From assembly GCF_024626525.1 (NCBI RefSeq), contig NZ_JANJGU010000002.1, positions 434,001-498,000 of the forward strand: a stretch of 64,000 bases of DNA, in the 5' to 3' direction. Under the pieces are notes generated by a model. It was not told where the DNA came from and ran no database searches. It was given only the letters and a program-made list of their open reading frames with translations. Within the stretch, counting starts at the first letter, position 1, and every line of letters starts with the position of its first letter. Positions 43,956 to 53,095 of the stretch are shown here, one piece after another. The stretch is from Lederbergia panacisoli. GTDB taxonomy: Bacteria; Bacillota; Bacilli; Bacillales; Bacillaceae_C. The translations under genes and the position numbers were made by a program.

Positions 43956-44471
43956 ATGAATACACGAGTATTAGTTATTTTGGCGTTGCTGATGGGAATT
44001 GGAACCGTTCTTCATTTTGTTATTCCACCGATTGGAACAATAAAGCCTGACATGGCACTCCCATTAATGTTTTTAGGAATTGTTTTATTTCCAGAGAAGA
44101 AAAATGTTTTATTATTGGCAATTGGAACCGGCATTCTTACAGCTTTGACAACAGGATTTCCGATGGGACAAATCCCAAACCTAATTGATAAACCAATTAC
44201 TGCATTCGTCTTTTATGGTTTATACGTTTTAATTGTTAAAAGAATTCCTAGCATTATTGGAGTTACAATTCTTGCAGCACTATGTACGGTCGTATCGGGA
44301 GTTGTTTTCCTTGGTTCCGCAGCAATTCTGTTTGAATTACCAGGACCATTCTTAGCCTTGTTTGGAATGGGAGTCGTACCTGCAATAATTATCAACGCAA
44401 TCGTATTATTCGTACTTTATCCTATTGCAAGCTCAATCCTTAAAAGATCAAATATCGTTACTACAGCATAA
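43956..44471 (+). CDS. trpP: Tryptophan transporter TrpP
   Basis: A 171-residue membrane protein with about five hydrophobic segments and the conserved stretches IPPIGTIKPDMALPLMF, TALTTGFPMGQIPNLIDKP and FLGSAAILFELPGPF, which identify TrpP (YhaG) of Bacillus. It imports tryptophan. The GAGGAGAG ribosome site lies seven bases before the ATG and is embedded in the predicted TRAP site. Monocistronic with a strong terminator. It precedes yhaH and scoC as in B. subtilis. Confidence 0.92.
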   Translation: MNTRVLVILALLMGIGTVLHFVIPPIGTIKPDMALPLMFLGIVLFPEKKNVLLLAIGTGILTALTTGFPMGQIPNLIDKPITAFVFYGLYVLIVKRIPSIIGVTILAALCTVVSGVVFLGSAAILFELPGPFLALFGMGVVPAIIINAIVLFVLYPIASSILKRSNIVTTA

Positions 44472-44481
44472 TCTAAATTTC

Positions 44482-44513
44482 GAACCTGGATCTCTTATCC
44501 AGGTTCTTTTTTT
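44482..44513 (+). terminator. Terminator of trpP
   Basis: GAACCTGGAT (44482-44491) pairs with ATCCAGGTTC (44497-44506), followed by seven T. Confidence 0.88.
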
Positions 44514-44707
44514 CATTTTATTAAAATAGTAATTAATATTCCAATCAAAAGGAAAAATACACCGGCTCCTCCAAATGACGCAAATCGGGCTCTTAAAATC
44601 TTTTTAGGTGGGTAGATTCCCGGTCGTTGATAAGCAGAGAAATAATAAAACATCCCTATTAAAAGAATAATTCCGATTATAATAAAAAATATCGAAATCC
44701 CTTTCAT
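44513..44707 (-). CDS. Small two-span membrane protein
   Basis: A 64-residue protein with two hydrophobic helices (ISIFFIIIGIILLIGMFYYF and GVFFLLIGILITIL) joined by a basic loop with RPGIYPPKKILRARF. AGAGGTGAG precedes the ATG. The stop codon abuts the trpP terminator, so this gene converges on trpP. No family is recognised; it is probably a genuine small membrane protein of the cytoplasmic membrane. Confidence 0.65.
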   Translation of the reverse strand: MKGISIFFIIIGIILLIGMFYYFSAYQRPGIYPPKKILRARFASFGGAGVFFLLIGILITILIK

Positions 44708-44853
44708 ATACTCACCTCTGTCGCCTGTCTTAATTCATACTATGCGCTAAAATGTGTTTACATGTATAAGCATGGGTAAAGTTGAATGCAGGAATTTTTA
44801 ACTTTTTGAAGAAAAGGTTAAAATAATAACAAATAAGGGTTGAGGTGATTGTT

Positions 44854-45222
44854 TTGAATACAAAAGCACTCGCGTATGGAATCTTGGTTGGTGGGGTTGT
44901 CGGTGCTGCCACAGCACTATTAACAGCACCAAGTTCTGGAAAGGAGCTCCGCAGTCAGCTTAAAGAATCCAAAGGTGAATGGATTAGAATTGCCCAAGAT
45001 CTAAAAGAAGACGCGATGGACATTAAAAATTCTGTCGCAAAAGTTTCGAAAGAAGGCAAAGAAATCATTAAGGAGCTTGCAGGGGACGTTAAAATGGCTG
45101 TGGAAGAATGGCAAAGGGATATCGAACCGAATATTGAGGCCATGCAAGAAGAAATGAGAGAGATCCAAAACACGATTGCACAGTTAGAGCAAAAACTACA
45201 AGAAGAAAAATCATCTGTTTAA
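44854..45222 (+). CDS. yhaH: YtxH domain protein YhaH
   Basis: A 122-residue protein with one N-terminal transmembrane segment (ALAYGILVGGVVGAATALL) followed by TAPSSGKELRSQL, the YtxH family hallmark, and a long charged coiled coil to the end. Related proteins are general stress or envelope associated. The TTG start lies six bases after GAGGTG; the GTG three codons earlier is part of that site. Its position between trpP and scoC fits B. subtilis YhaH. Function is unknown. Confidence 0.82.
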   Translation: MNTKALAYGILVGGVVGAATALLTAPSSGKELRSQLKESKGEWIRIAQDLKEDAMDIKNSVAKVSKEGKEIIKELAGDVKMAVEEWQRDIEPNIEAMQEEMREIQNTIAQLEQKLQEEKSSV

Positions 45223-45228
45223 GTTTGT

Positions 45229-45272
45229 GAGGGTGATCCAATTCATATATTGGCACCCTCTTTTAATTTTTT
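45229..45272 (+). terminator. Terminator of yhaH
   Basis: GAGGGTG (45229-45235) pairs with CACCCTC (45254-45260), with CCAAT/ATTGG stacked inside, followed by a T-rich tail. Confidence 0.8.
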
Positions 45273-45409
45273 GTTAATTTACATCTTTATTAATTTTTAC
45301 TTTATTGGCATAATAATAACAAGGCGTTTTGTAAAAACATAAGCAAAGCTTTTTGACTATTCAACGAAATAAAAAAACACACATTAAAAAAACAGGGCGG
45401 GGAAATCAA

Positions 45410-45976
45410 ATGGAAGGAAAACATTCGTTAATTGAATCTATGCTTTTTAGCCAAAGAATGGCTCAATTAAGTAAGGCACTATGGAAATCGATTGAAAAAG
45501 ATTGGCAAAACTGGATAAAACCATTTAATTTAAATATTAATGAACACCATATATTATGGATTGCCTATCATTTAAATGGAGCCTCCATATCTGATGTCGC
45601 TAAATTTGGTGTAATGCATGTTTCTACTGCATTCAATTTCTCCAAAAAGCTAGAAGATCGCGGATTACTGGAGTTTTCCAAAAGAGAGTCTGATAAGCGT
45701 AATACATATATTCAGCTTACTTCTCAGGGAGAGAGCCTGCTATTACAATTAATGGAGGAATATGAGCCTAAAAATAACTCTGTTTACCAAGGGGCCCTGC
45801 CTCTTAGAGAGCTATATGGTAAGTTTCCAGATATTATCGAGCTTATGGCAATCGTTCGAAACATTTATGGGGAAGATTTCATGGAAATCTTTGAAAAATC
45901 GTTTCATAATATTGAAACTCAATTTATTGAAGAAGATGGAAAAATGAAAAAAACTAATATAAAAACAGTCGTATAA
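45410..45976 (+). CDS. scoC: MarR family transition-state regulator ScoC (Hpr)
   Basis: A 188-residue MarR-type dimeric repressor. [39 protein letters not shown] and [20 protein letters not shown] are almost identical to B. subtilis ScoC, including the winged HTH. ScoC represses extracellular protease genes, peptide transporters and sporulation initiation during growth. The ATG at 45410 follows GGGCGGGG; the frame extends upstream without a ribosome site. It is monocistronic, between yhaH and the convergent yhaI. Confidence 0.93.
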   Translation: MEGKHSLIESMLFSQRMAQLSKALWKSIEKDWQNWIKPFNLNINEHHILWIAYHLNGASISDVAKFGVMHVSTAFNFSKKLEDRGLLEFSKRESDKRNTYIQLTSQGESLLLQLMEEYEPKNNSVYQGALPLRELYGKFPDIIELMAIVRNIYGEDFMEIFEKSFHNIETQFIEEDGKMKKTNIKTVV

Positions 45977-46032
45977 CTGAATTTTTTTATTCGTTCCTTG
46001 CGAAAAAAATATCCAGAATATTCACTTCAAAT

Positions 46033-46362
46033 TTATAAATTTTTCTGTAAAACGTTCATAAGGTCAGTATAAATATTTTGTTTCAGGCAAGCATTGACCA
46101 CTTCGTCTGGATTTAATTTTGGATTAAGTTTTTTTACAAATTCATTAAAAAGCGGTGCATAAAAAACAAATTTCTCCGCTTTTTGGACTTCCATTTCCTT
46201 GCTCACATATTCACATAGTGAGCGGAATTCTTTTACCTCGTTCTCATCAAGATTTTTTTTAATTATTAACCGGTCAAATTCATGCCCCTCAGAGCGTATC
46301 ATTCCCAGCAACAACTTTTGATGATATTCAAGTCGTTCAATTTTCGCTAGCAGATTATCCAT
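46033..46362 (-). CDS. yhaI: DUF1878 family protein YhaI
   Basis: A 109-residue helical cytoplasmic protein. LLAKIERLEYHQKLLLGMI, KNLDENEVKEFRSLCEYV and FVFYAPLFNEFVKKLNPKL match the DUF1878 family, represented by YhaI next to scoC in B. subtilis. A GAGGTTA site precedes the ATG. Function is unknown; it converges on scoC with 56 bp between the stops. Confidence 0.85.
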   Translation of the reverse strand: MDNLLAKIERLEYHQKLLLGMIRSEGHEFDRLIIKKNLDENEVKEFRSLCEYVSKEMEVQKAEKFVFYAPLFNEFVKKLNPKLNPDEVVNACLKQNIYTDLMNVLQKNL

Positions 46363-46545
46363 TTACATAACCTCAATTTAAAATATTGGTCTATCTATCA
46401 GTGTATTCGTTGTTTATTTCTATAATCCTCCAAAAGAAGAAAAATTAATAAAGTTATATTTCCTATTGCTATTCTGCATAAATCATCGTAAAGTATGTAG
46501 TTGAAACTGCTTGTAAATCAATTTTCCCTATGGAGGTTACCAGTC

Positions 46546-47082
46546 ATGCATTGCTGGAAATCTTATAATGTAAATAAAAAATATGAATTCAACCGTCTTT
46601 TTATCATCTCAAGTTTTATTACACTGCTTGTTTTTGTTTTTGCTTACGTTTTAATGCAATCATTTGCAGTTAACCAGTTAAAAGATAATTATTTTATTGT
46701 TTTTGCTAGTATATTCATTTTATTATATCCTTTGCATAAAATATTTCATGTGCTACCCTTACTAAAATATTATAAACATATGAAAATTGAAATAGAATTT
46801 TATTTTTATATTTTGCCAATTATTCATGTAACAGTCAGGAATTTAATTTCTAAAAGACGGTTTACAACTGCGCTATTTCTTCCTTTTTTGATTATTAATT
46901 CAACCTTAGTGCTCGCAATGTTCTTATTTCCAGAGTATGTTCACTATTTAACCATATTGCTGGCCTATCATGTTGGTTTATGTTCCATCGATATTTTATA
47001 TGCGAAATCATTGCTATCTTCTCCAAAAGGCGCAATGATTGAAGAAAATGAAGATGGTTATGAAATATTAATACAAGAATAA
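46546..47082 (+). CDS. yhaJ: DUF3267 membrane protein YhaJ
   Basis: A 178-residue membrane protein with about four to five hydrophobic segments. YPLHKIFHVLPLLKYY contains the LHKxxH-like motif of DUF3267, which resembles the zinc-binding helix of membrane metalloproteases (HExxH-type) but lacks the Glu, so peptidase activity is uncertain. The ATG at 46546 lies nine bases after GGAGGT. Its place between yhaI and prsA fits B. subtilis YhaJ. Confidence 0.75.
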   Translation: MHCWKSYNVNKKYEFNRLFIISSFITLLVFVFAYVLMQSFAVNQLKDNYFIVFASIFILLYPLHKIFHVLPLLKYYKHMKIEIEFYFYILPIIHVTVRNLISKRRFTTALFLPFLIINSTLVLAMFLFPEYVHYLTILLAYHVGLCSIDILYAKSLLSSPKGAMIEENEDGYEILIQE

Positions 47083-47168
47083 CGTGTTGGATTTTAATCT
47101 TAATCTATCTTTTTTATACTGAATTTGCTATCCTTTTACTATATAGGAGATGAAAGGAAGGATGACGA

Positions 47169-47348
47169 TTGATCTCCATCTTTATTGTATTCGCTATTTT
47201 CATATTATATATTTTTAATAATTTAACCAACTCTCTTTGTGTTCAAAGAGAAATACCAGAAGAACGCCAACCTAAGGTATTTAGAACGATCAATATTCTA
47301 ATAACCATTTTATTATTTTCTTCATATATTGAAATTCTGTACACATAA
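47169..47348 (+). CDS. Small two-span membrane protein
   Basis: A 59-residue protein starting at TTG, with hydrophobic segments ISIFIVFAIFILYIF and INILITILLFSSYIEILYT, and the charged middle CVQREIPEERQPKVF. AAGGAAGGATG precedes the start. It lies between yhaJ and the YjcZ-type genes and is followed by a hairpin. No family is recognised. Confidence 0.6.
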   Translation: MISIFIVFAIFILYIFNNLTNSLCVQREIPEERQPKVFRTINILITILLFSSYIEILYT

Positions 47349-47382
47349 AAAGGCAGATCCCTATTGGAATCCGCCTTTTATG
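47348..47382 (+). terminator. Terminator after the small membrane protein gene
   Basis: AAAAGGC-GAT and ATC-GCCTTTT form an imperfect stem with a short loop, followed by ATGTTTTAT. Moderate strength. Confidence 0.5.
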
Positions 47383-47414
47383 TTTTATGGCCAGTTATGC
47401 CGATTGCATCCATT

Positions 47415-47513
47415 TTAATAAAACCATGATGCACCTACGATAATTAACAAGATGAACAACACCACGATTAAAGCAAAGCCAGCTCCAGCTCCGTATCCTA
47501 CGCCTCCACTCAC
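47415..47513 (-). CDS. YjcZ family sporulation protein
   Basis: A 32-residue peptide: SGGVGYGAGAGFALIVVLFI followed by LLIIVGASWFY. The glycine-rich start and the FALIVVLFILLIIVG membrane span are the hallmark of the YjcZ/SscA family, small proteins made during sporulation and found in spore coats. A GTG start follows GGAGGT. A second, related gene lies 90 bp upstream on the same strand. It is too short to be predicted by length alone, but the family match is clear. Confidence 0.85.
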   Translation of the reverse strand: MSGGVGYGAGAGFALIVVLFILLIIVGASWFY

Positions 47514-47603
47514 AATCAACACCTCCTCTAGGTCTTTTCTTTTTATCCTATTCAAAATTTTTGTAAGGTGTCAGGATATTAGCCCATATATTACAGATTT
47601 TCA

Positions 47604-47693
47604 TTATACATAAGCAGCTCCAACTATAATTAACAATATGAAAAGGACTACCACGAACGCAAAACCAGAGTAATTAGCAAAACCACCATCCAT
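47604..47693 (-). CDS. YjcZ family sporulation protein
   Basis: A 29-residue peptide: MDGGFANYSGFAFVVVLFIL then LIIVGAAYV. It shares the hydrophobic span VVLFILLIIVGA with the neighbouring peptide at 47415-47513, so the two are probably diverged duplicates. GGAGGT lies six bases before the ATG. Expected role is in spore formation, as for the family; no promoter type could be assigned with confidence. Confidence 0.82.
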   Translation of the reverse strand: MDGGFANYSGFAFVVVLFILLIIVGAAYV

Positions 47694-47873
47694 ATTGATT
47701 ACCTCCTTAACTCTTTCGCTATAACATATGCCCTCCACTTCTGTCTTGGTTGAATCAAAAGCCTATTTTAATGTGAATTCCCAATAAAAGAGTTTTTTTT
47801 ATTAGATGTTTTGTGATATAGTATGTTTTGTGGCTTTCTACAATAACTGACATAAATATAGGGAGTGTCTTAA

Positions 47874-48791
47874 ATGAAAAAATGGGTATTGACCCTTACT
47901 TTAGCTGCTGGAGTCGTTGGCCTTGCTGCATGCGGTGGTAACGGCGGAGAAGCAGTTGTAAAGACGAAAGCAGGAAATATTACAAAAGACGAGCTTTATG
48001 AAGTAATGAAGGATAGAATTGGCGAGCAGGTTTTACAACAGCTTGTGATGGACAAGGTCCTTTCAAAAGAATATAAAGTAAGCGACGAAGATGTTACCAA
48101 GAAATTAGAAGAAATAAAAGCAGAGGTTGGTCCTCAGTTTACAATGCTTCTTCAACAAAATGGTTTTAAAGACGAAGACGAATTCCGTCAAGTAGTGAAG
48201 TTAAACCTTCTTCAAGAAAAATCTGCCACTAAAGATATTAAAGTAACAGAAAAAGAAGTAAAAGAATTTTACGATAATGAAAAGCCAGAAAGACAAGTAC
48301 GCCATATTATCGTTCAAGAAGAAAAAACAATAAAAGAAATAAAAGGGAAATTGGACAAAGGGGAAGACTTTGCAGCTCTTGCAAAGGAATACTCTGAAGA
48401 TGGAACAGCTGAAAAAGGTGGAGATCTTGGCTTTATTTCTTACGAGGATCCACAATTGGACCAAGAATTTAAAGATGAAGCTTTCCAATTAAAGAAAGAT
48501 GAAATTAGTGCACCCCTGCAAACACAATTTGGCTGGCATCTTATTCAAGTTACAGATATAAAAGAAAAAGAGTCATTCGATAAAGTAAAAGATAAATATG
48601 AGTATGATTTAAAATTGTCTAAAGTTGACGGAAATGTTGTTCAAAAAGCAATGAAAGAAGAATTGAAAAAAGCGGACCTTAAAGTTGAAGACAAAGATTT
48701 ACAAGCGACGTTTGAAGAGATTCTTAACTACGAAGAACCAAAAGCAGAAGATACAACGGAAGGCAATGCCGAAGACACTGATAAAGAGTAA
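47874..48791 (+). CDS. prsA: Foldase lipoprotein PrsA
   Basis: A 305-residue lipoprotein with lipobox LAAC (Cys20). The central parvulin-type peptidyl-prolyl isomerase domain (about residues 138-228) shows RQVRHIIVQEE, SEDGTAEKGGDLGFIS and TQFGWHLIQV. N- and C-terminal helical arms form the chaperone part. PrsA folds secreted proteins at the membrane-wall interface, including penicillin-binding proteins and exoenzymes. GGGAGTG precedes the ATG. The C-terminal tail is strongly acidic (EDTTEGNAEDTDKE). A clear terminator follows. Confidence 0.95.
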   Translation: MKKWVLTLTLAAGVVGLAACGGNGGEAVVKTKAGNITKDELYEVMKDRIGEQVLQQLVMDKVLSKEYKVSDEDVTKKLEEIKAEVGPQFTMLLQQNGFKDEDEFRQVVKLNLLQEKSATKDIKVTEKEVKEFYDNEKPERQVRHIIVQEEKTIKEIKGKLDKGEDFAALAKEYSEDGTAEKGGDLGFISYEDPQLDQEFKDEAFQLKKDEISAPLQTQFGWHLIQVTDIKEKESFDKVKDKYEYDLKLSKVDGNVVQKAMKEELKKADLKVEDKDLQATFEEILNYEEPKAEDTTEGNAEDTDKE

Positions 48792-48792
48792 A

Positions 48793-48819
48793 AAAAAGCT
48801 GCGCTGAGCAGCTTTTTTT
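48793..48819 (+). terminator. Terminator of prsA
   Basis: AAAGCTGC (48795-48802) pairs with GCAGCTTT (48808-48815) around a 5-base loop, flanked by A and T runs, so it may also serve yhaL. Confidence 0.88.
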
Positions 48820-48823
48820 AATC

Positions 48824-49003
48824 CTATTCGCTAACTTGCCTTCTCTGTTCTTTTTCCTTTTCCATTCTCTCTATATATACTTGTCCCTCTTTTTCAATCC
48901 ACTCAGTTTCCAACTCCTTATCTTCTTTGGCTGTTTTAATAGCCATAAATGCGCTTGTAAAGATTCCTAAAATGACAATATATACCCAAATCGGCAAAGA
49001 CAA
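48824..49003 (-). CDS. yhaL: Sporulation protein YhaL
   Basis: About 59 residues: one N-terminal transmembrane helix (PIWVYIVILGIFTSAFMAI) and a charged tail EWIEKEGQVYIERMEKEK, the YhaL pattern of Bacillus. A TTG at 49001-49003 lies eight bases after AAGGAG; an upstream TTG at 49021 has no ribosome site. In B. subtilis yhaL lies between prsA and yhaM, as here, and affects sporulation. Molecular role is unknown. Confidence 0.82.
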   Translation of the reverse strand: MSLPIWVYIVILGIFTSAFMAIKTAKEDKELETEWIEKEGQVYIERMEKEKEQRRQVSE

Positions 49004-49050
49004 ATTGATCGCTCCTTTCAATGCTTGTCCACTTGCTACACTATATGATT

Positions 49051-49085
49051 AAAAAAACAAAAAAATACCTTCTTAATTAAGAAGG
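49051..49085 (-). terminator. Terminator of yhaM
   Basis: CCTTCTTAATTAAGAAGG (49068-49085) is a perfect palindrome followed on the minus strand by TATTTTT and more T residues. Confidence 0.8.
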
Positions 49086-49110
49086 CATCAAATGTCTTAT
49101 TGAGAAAACA

Positions 49111-50055
49111 TCAAGAATGAAACGTTGGTTTGTAAAAAGAGCGATTATCAAGCGGGAAAATTCTTTCCGAAAATTCACCGGGTTTTACACGCAATAAAGC
49201 TCGATCAAGCATATTCATTTTTGCATCAAGATTATCTATTAAATGTAATATTTCCGCTTCTTTAATCATTGGCTGCTTCGGGCTTCCCCATTCAAGCTTA
49301 CCGTGATGACTTAAAACAATATGTTGTAAAACGACAACTTCTTCACCTTGTATTCCCAGCTCCTCAGCCGCCTTGCCAATTTCATTGACGATGATGGTAA
49401 TATGACCGAGTAAATTTCCTTCTACTGTATAAGATGCCGAGACAGGCCCCGACAATTCAATCACTTTTCCAAGATCATGAAGAATAATGCCTGAATACAA
49501 TAGATCGCGGTCTAATGATGGATATAGCTCTGAAATTGATTTGGCCAAATCCAGCATGGACACAACATGAAAACCTAGGCCTGAAACAAATTCATGATGA
49601 TTTTTTGTAGCAGCAGGGTATTCTAAAAATTGCTCCAGGTATTTCTTTACTAAATGTCTTGTGATCCTTTGGATATTAGGATTTTTCATTTCGAAAATAT
49701 ATTGCGTTACTTTACTCGATATTTCGTCTTTACTTATCGGAGCCTTCTCCAATAAATCAGATAGCCTAACACCATCATGATGAGTTGTTGGTCTTATTTG
49801 CTTAATTTTCAGCTGCAGCCTTCCTCGATAATTATGTACCTCTCCTGCAACTCGTACAATCGTTTCAGGCTGATATAGTTTTACTTCATCATCAGATGTA
49901 TCCCAAAGTTTCGCTTCAATATCACCGGAACGATCTTGTAAAATGACCGTAAGGAAAGGCTTGCCATTGCTTGCTATTCCTTTTGTGGCACTTTTAATAA
50001 GTAAAAACAGATCGACCTGCTCACCTACATCATGTTGTAATAGTTCTTTTGCCAT
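49111..50055 (-). CDS. yhaM: 3'-5' exoribonuclease YhaM
   Basis: A 314-residue protein with an N-terminal OB-fold ([11 protein letters not shown] to about residue 110, including [18 protein letters not shown]) and a C-terminal HD domain with [13 protein letters not shown] and [15 protein letters not shown]. YhaM trims RNA (and some DNA) from the 3' end with Mn or Co. The ATG at 50053-50055 follows GGGGGAAA and gives the usual family length. It lies 70 bp after yhaN on the same strand, forming yhaONM as in B. subtilis. Confidence 0.95.
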   Translation of the reverse strand: MAKELLQHDVGEQVDLFLLIKSATKGIASNGKPFLTVILQDRSGDIEAKLWDTSDDEVKLYQPETIVRVAGEVHNYRGRLQLKIKQIRPTTHHDGVRLSDLLEKAPISKDEISSKVTQYIFEMKNPNIQRITRHLVKKYLEQFLEYPAATKNHHEFVSGLGFHVVSMLDLAKSISELYPSLDRDLLYSGIILHDLGKVIELSGPVSASYTVEGNLLGHITIIVNEIGKAAEELGIQGEEVVVLQHIVLSHHGKLEWGSPKQPMIKEAEILHLIDNLDAKMNMLDRALLRVKPGEFSERIFPLDNRSFYKPTFHS

Positions 50056-50125
50056 TTGTATTTCCCCCGTTCCCTTTAATGCTACCAAAATTATAACATA
50101 TCAGTCTATTGCCTGCTTTATCACT

Positions 50126-53095
50126 TTATAGTTTGATCGTTTGAAAAGCATCTCTTAAAAGAGGCAATTTTTTAATATTACTTTCGGAGAAATGACTTTT
50201 AATATGATCATGACAAGTAAACAATAATACTTGTGAACTGTTACTAATTGATTCAATTAGTTGAAGTACTTTCTCTGTCCGATGTTTATCGAAATTGACA
50301 AAACCGTCATCAATGATGATCGGAAATGGATAATCTATATACAGTATTTGAACTAAAGCCAATCTCAATGCCGTATACAATTGTTCACTAGTCCCCCTGC
50401 TCAGCTCATCAGGTGTGAAACGCTGCCCAGAAACATGATCAATAACGATGCCTTCATCAACTTGAAAATGGAGACGGTTATACATATTATCTGTCAAAAA
50501 TGCCAAATATTCTTGAGCTTTTTTTACAACCTTTGGGAACCTTTCTTTTATATAATTGTCCATCGTATTTTGTAAAATGGTTCTAGCAATTGAATATTTC
50601 GCCCAAATTCTTGCTTCTTCATTAAAGGATGACTTGAGATGATAAAATTGATGAAGCTTCTCTGAATAAGTGCCACCCTCCTCCAAAACTTGTATTTCAT
50701 GGCGGAGAGCTGCGAACTCATTTTGTTGATTATGAAGCCATGAGTTTTTTTCTTCAAGCAATTTTGTCAACTCATTCATTCGCTGCTTCAATTCGATCTC
50801 AGATTTAAAGATCTCAGCTTTTTCTTTAAGACTATTTCCTATCTGAACATCCAGAATATCTAGTCGTTCCTTCAGCAATTTCGATTCATTATAAAGACTT
50901 GCTTTTCTTCGAAATTCCTCTTCGTCGTTTGTATGAGTAATCTTAAATAACTGGTCAATTTGAGATTGATATTCTTGAAGCTCTAGTTGTAATTGATCCC
51001 GTTCTTCATGAATTTCCGTACGACTTTCCAAAAGATCTTTTTGAATAAACTTTTTTTCTTGTTCCAATCTTAATAATTGTTTTAAACGAAATATTGTTTC
51101 ACTCGTTTCGGTAAATTCAATACCAGCAGATTGAGCAAGTTCATTGAGTTTTTCCACCCATTGTTTTTGTTTAAGAACCTTTTCATTTACGTCCTTCTCT
51201 ACCGTTTGTGATCCCTTCATTAGATTCATCAATTCCAATAATAAATCAAATGCATCATCAAGGCGTGTATCAGTAAAATAATGTGAAAGTCCCAATTCTT
51301 TTTTGAAGTTATTAATCTTGGATTGATTTTTTTCAATTAGATCAACGATTTCCTGCTTTTGAACATGAAGATACTTAATATTTTTTAGCTTTTGATCTAA
51401 TTGGTGATCATGATTTTTTAACTCGTTTCGAAAATGCAATTGCTCATCATACAGTTGAACAGGGCTTCTTGCATTTTTACTTTCTGTTATTTTTTCAGTG
51501 ATCCATTGAATACGGGCTTGTACTTGTTCTTTGTCATACTTAGTAGAATTTAGTTGTTTTATGAAGTTACTAAAATTTACAAGGCCATATACTAAAACAA
51601 ATCCAGCAAAAACGGCAATCATCAATTCGGAAGAAAGAACTCCCCAAACAATAAATCCTGTTGAACTAAGGAGAATTATGCTATTAAGCAGCAAGGCTTT
51701 TTTCGTTTTTTTCAATCTATTTTCGTCTTTTATTATCGATCTCTCAAGTTCATCCTTTTCGTGCAATAATTGATTTGTATCTTTCCAATCTTTCTTTTCT
51801 TTTTCTAATTTCTTAAAATCTGTTTCGGGTAGTAAATTCAATTCTATTTTTTCACATGCAGCTTCTAATTTTTCCATTTCAGTTTGTGTTATATTCATTT
51901 GGTTTTGAATGCCGTCAAGCTTTGCACTTAACGTTGCTTTATCATTTAAGCTTTCTTTTATTTTTCCTTTCAGATCAAGCCCGAGATTTAAGGTTGGAAT
52001 TATTGAATATTGCCCCTCAGAATAATTTAGTTCCCTATATATTCTTTTTGCTTGATCTTTGTAGTACGACACTTCCCTTTTTAGATTTACGATCTCAGAC
52101 TGTAATTGTTCATATAATGGCCATTCCATTAACGCCTTTTCTGTTCTATCCAGCATCGTTTGAAACGTTTTTATAGGGGTATTTTCCTCGATTCGTTTAT
52201 CGATTTCTGCAATTTTCTTATTGACCGCGATTAATCTGCTTGAAATCATAATGACTTTTTCAGATAAACGTTCATATCTAATTAATCCATCTGTAGGAAA
52301 ATGGATGGGTCCTAACTCCTCTATGTACTGATGGATTCGATTAAATTCATTAATTCGATCCCACTTTTCTACTAATTCATACACAATTTGAAGTTCATCA
52401 TTTAGTTCACCTATTTCATTTTGGAGATATGTCAATCGTTTCTCAGTCGTCTCTTTTTTTATAAGAATAGACCCGTATTCGGCATTCTTCTGCTTTGCCT
52501 TTTGTAAATTCTTCTCACTTTCACGCAACATATTAATTTTTTCATTTAATATGGGTTTTCTTCCACTCGGTTTAAAAAGCTGATCCAGTTCTCTTTGAAA
52601 TGACTGTTCGACGTTTAGTAATATATCTGTCCCCATTGTTCCGGATGCTACTAAATAACGGCTAACTTCATCACCTTTTAATTTTTGTACTTCTTGAAGA
52701 CCATCAAGATTAAAAGAAAAAATACTTTCGTACAATGAACGATTCATGCCATTTAATAATTCAGATAGAAGTTCTTCATTCCCTTTCAATCCATTTCCCA
52801 AAAATACAGTAACATCCCCAGCAGATTTTCCTTTTATCCGTTCGATGATTACTTCTCCATGCTCCTTTGTTTGTAACGTGAGCCTTCCACCGTATGCAGA
52901 GTGGTTTTTTGGTTCATAACGCAATGAAGACTGCTGCCTTGAAGGAAATCCAAATAGTATACTATGGATGAAGGACATGATGGTTGATTTTCCCGCTTCA
53001 TTTTCTCCATAAACTATTTGCATATCGGATATATTATGAATGTAAAAATCGATTAACTTACCATATCCAAATATATGCAGACTTATTAACTTCAA
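50126..53095 (-). CDS. yhaN: SbcC-like ATPase YhaN
   Basis: A 989-residue SMC/Rad50-like protein. Walker A is YGENEAGKST (29-38), the ABC signature region near the C-terminus is DELSRGTSEQLYTALRLALV, and Walker B is PFPIIIDDGFVNFD. In between lie two long coiled coils and an unusual central pair of transmembrane-like segments (LLLNSIILLSSTGFIVWGV and LMIAVFAGFVLVYGLVNF, around 470-510). The TTG start overlaps the yhaO stop (TTGA). With YhaO it should form an SbcCD-like nuclease acting on DNA ends or hairpins. The membrane segments in the coil suggest membrane tethering. Confidence 0.92.
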   Translation of the reverse strand: MKLISLHIFGYGKLIDFYIHNISDMQIVYGENEAGKSTIMSFIHSILFGFPSRQQSSLRYEPKNHSAYGGRLTLQTKEHGEVIIERIKGKSAGDVTVFLGNGLKGNEELLSELLNGMNRSLYESIFSFNLDGLQEVQKLKGDEVSRYLVASGTMGTDILLNVEQSFQRELDQLFKPSGRKPILNEKINMLRESEKNLQKAKQKNAEYGSILIKKETTEKRLTYLQNEIGELNDELQIVYELVEKWDRINEFNRIHQYIEELGPIHFPTDGLIRYERLSEKVIMISSRLIAVNKKIAEIDKRIEENTPIKTFQTMLDRTEKALMEWPLYEQLQSEIVNLKREVSYYKDQAKRIYRELNYSEGQYSIIPTLNLGLDLKGKIKESLNDKATLSAKLDGIQNQMNITQTEMEKLEAACEKIELNLLPETDFKKLEKEKKDWKDTNQLLHEKDELERSIIKDENRLKKTKKALLLNSIILLSSTGFIVWGVLSSELMIAVFAGFVLVYGLVNFSNFIKQLNSTKYDKEQVQARIQWITEKITESKNARSPVQLYDEQLHFRNELKNHDHQLDQKLKNIKYLHVQKQEIVDLIEKNQSKINNFKKELGLSHYFTDTRLDDAFDLLLELMNLMKGSQTVEKDVNEKVLKQKQWVEKLNELAQSAGIEFTETSETIFRLKQLLRLEQEKKFIQKDLLESRTEIHEERDQLQLELQEYQSQIDQLFKITHTNDEEEFRRKASLYNESKLLKERLDILDVQIGNSLKEKAEIFKSEIELKQRMNELTKLLEEKNSWLHNQQNEFAALRHEIQVLEEGGTYSEKLHQFYHLKSSFNEEARIWAKYSIARTILQNTMDNYIKERFPKVVKKAQEYLAFLTDNMYNRLHFQVDEGIVIDHVSGQRFTPDELSRGTSEQLYTALRLALVQILYIDYPFPIIIDDGFVNFDKHRTEKVLQLIESISNSSQVLLFTCHDHIKSHFSESNIKKLPLLRDAFQTIKL

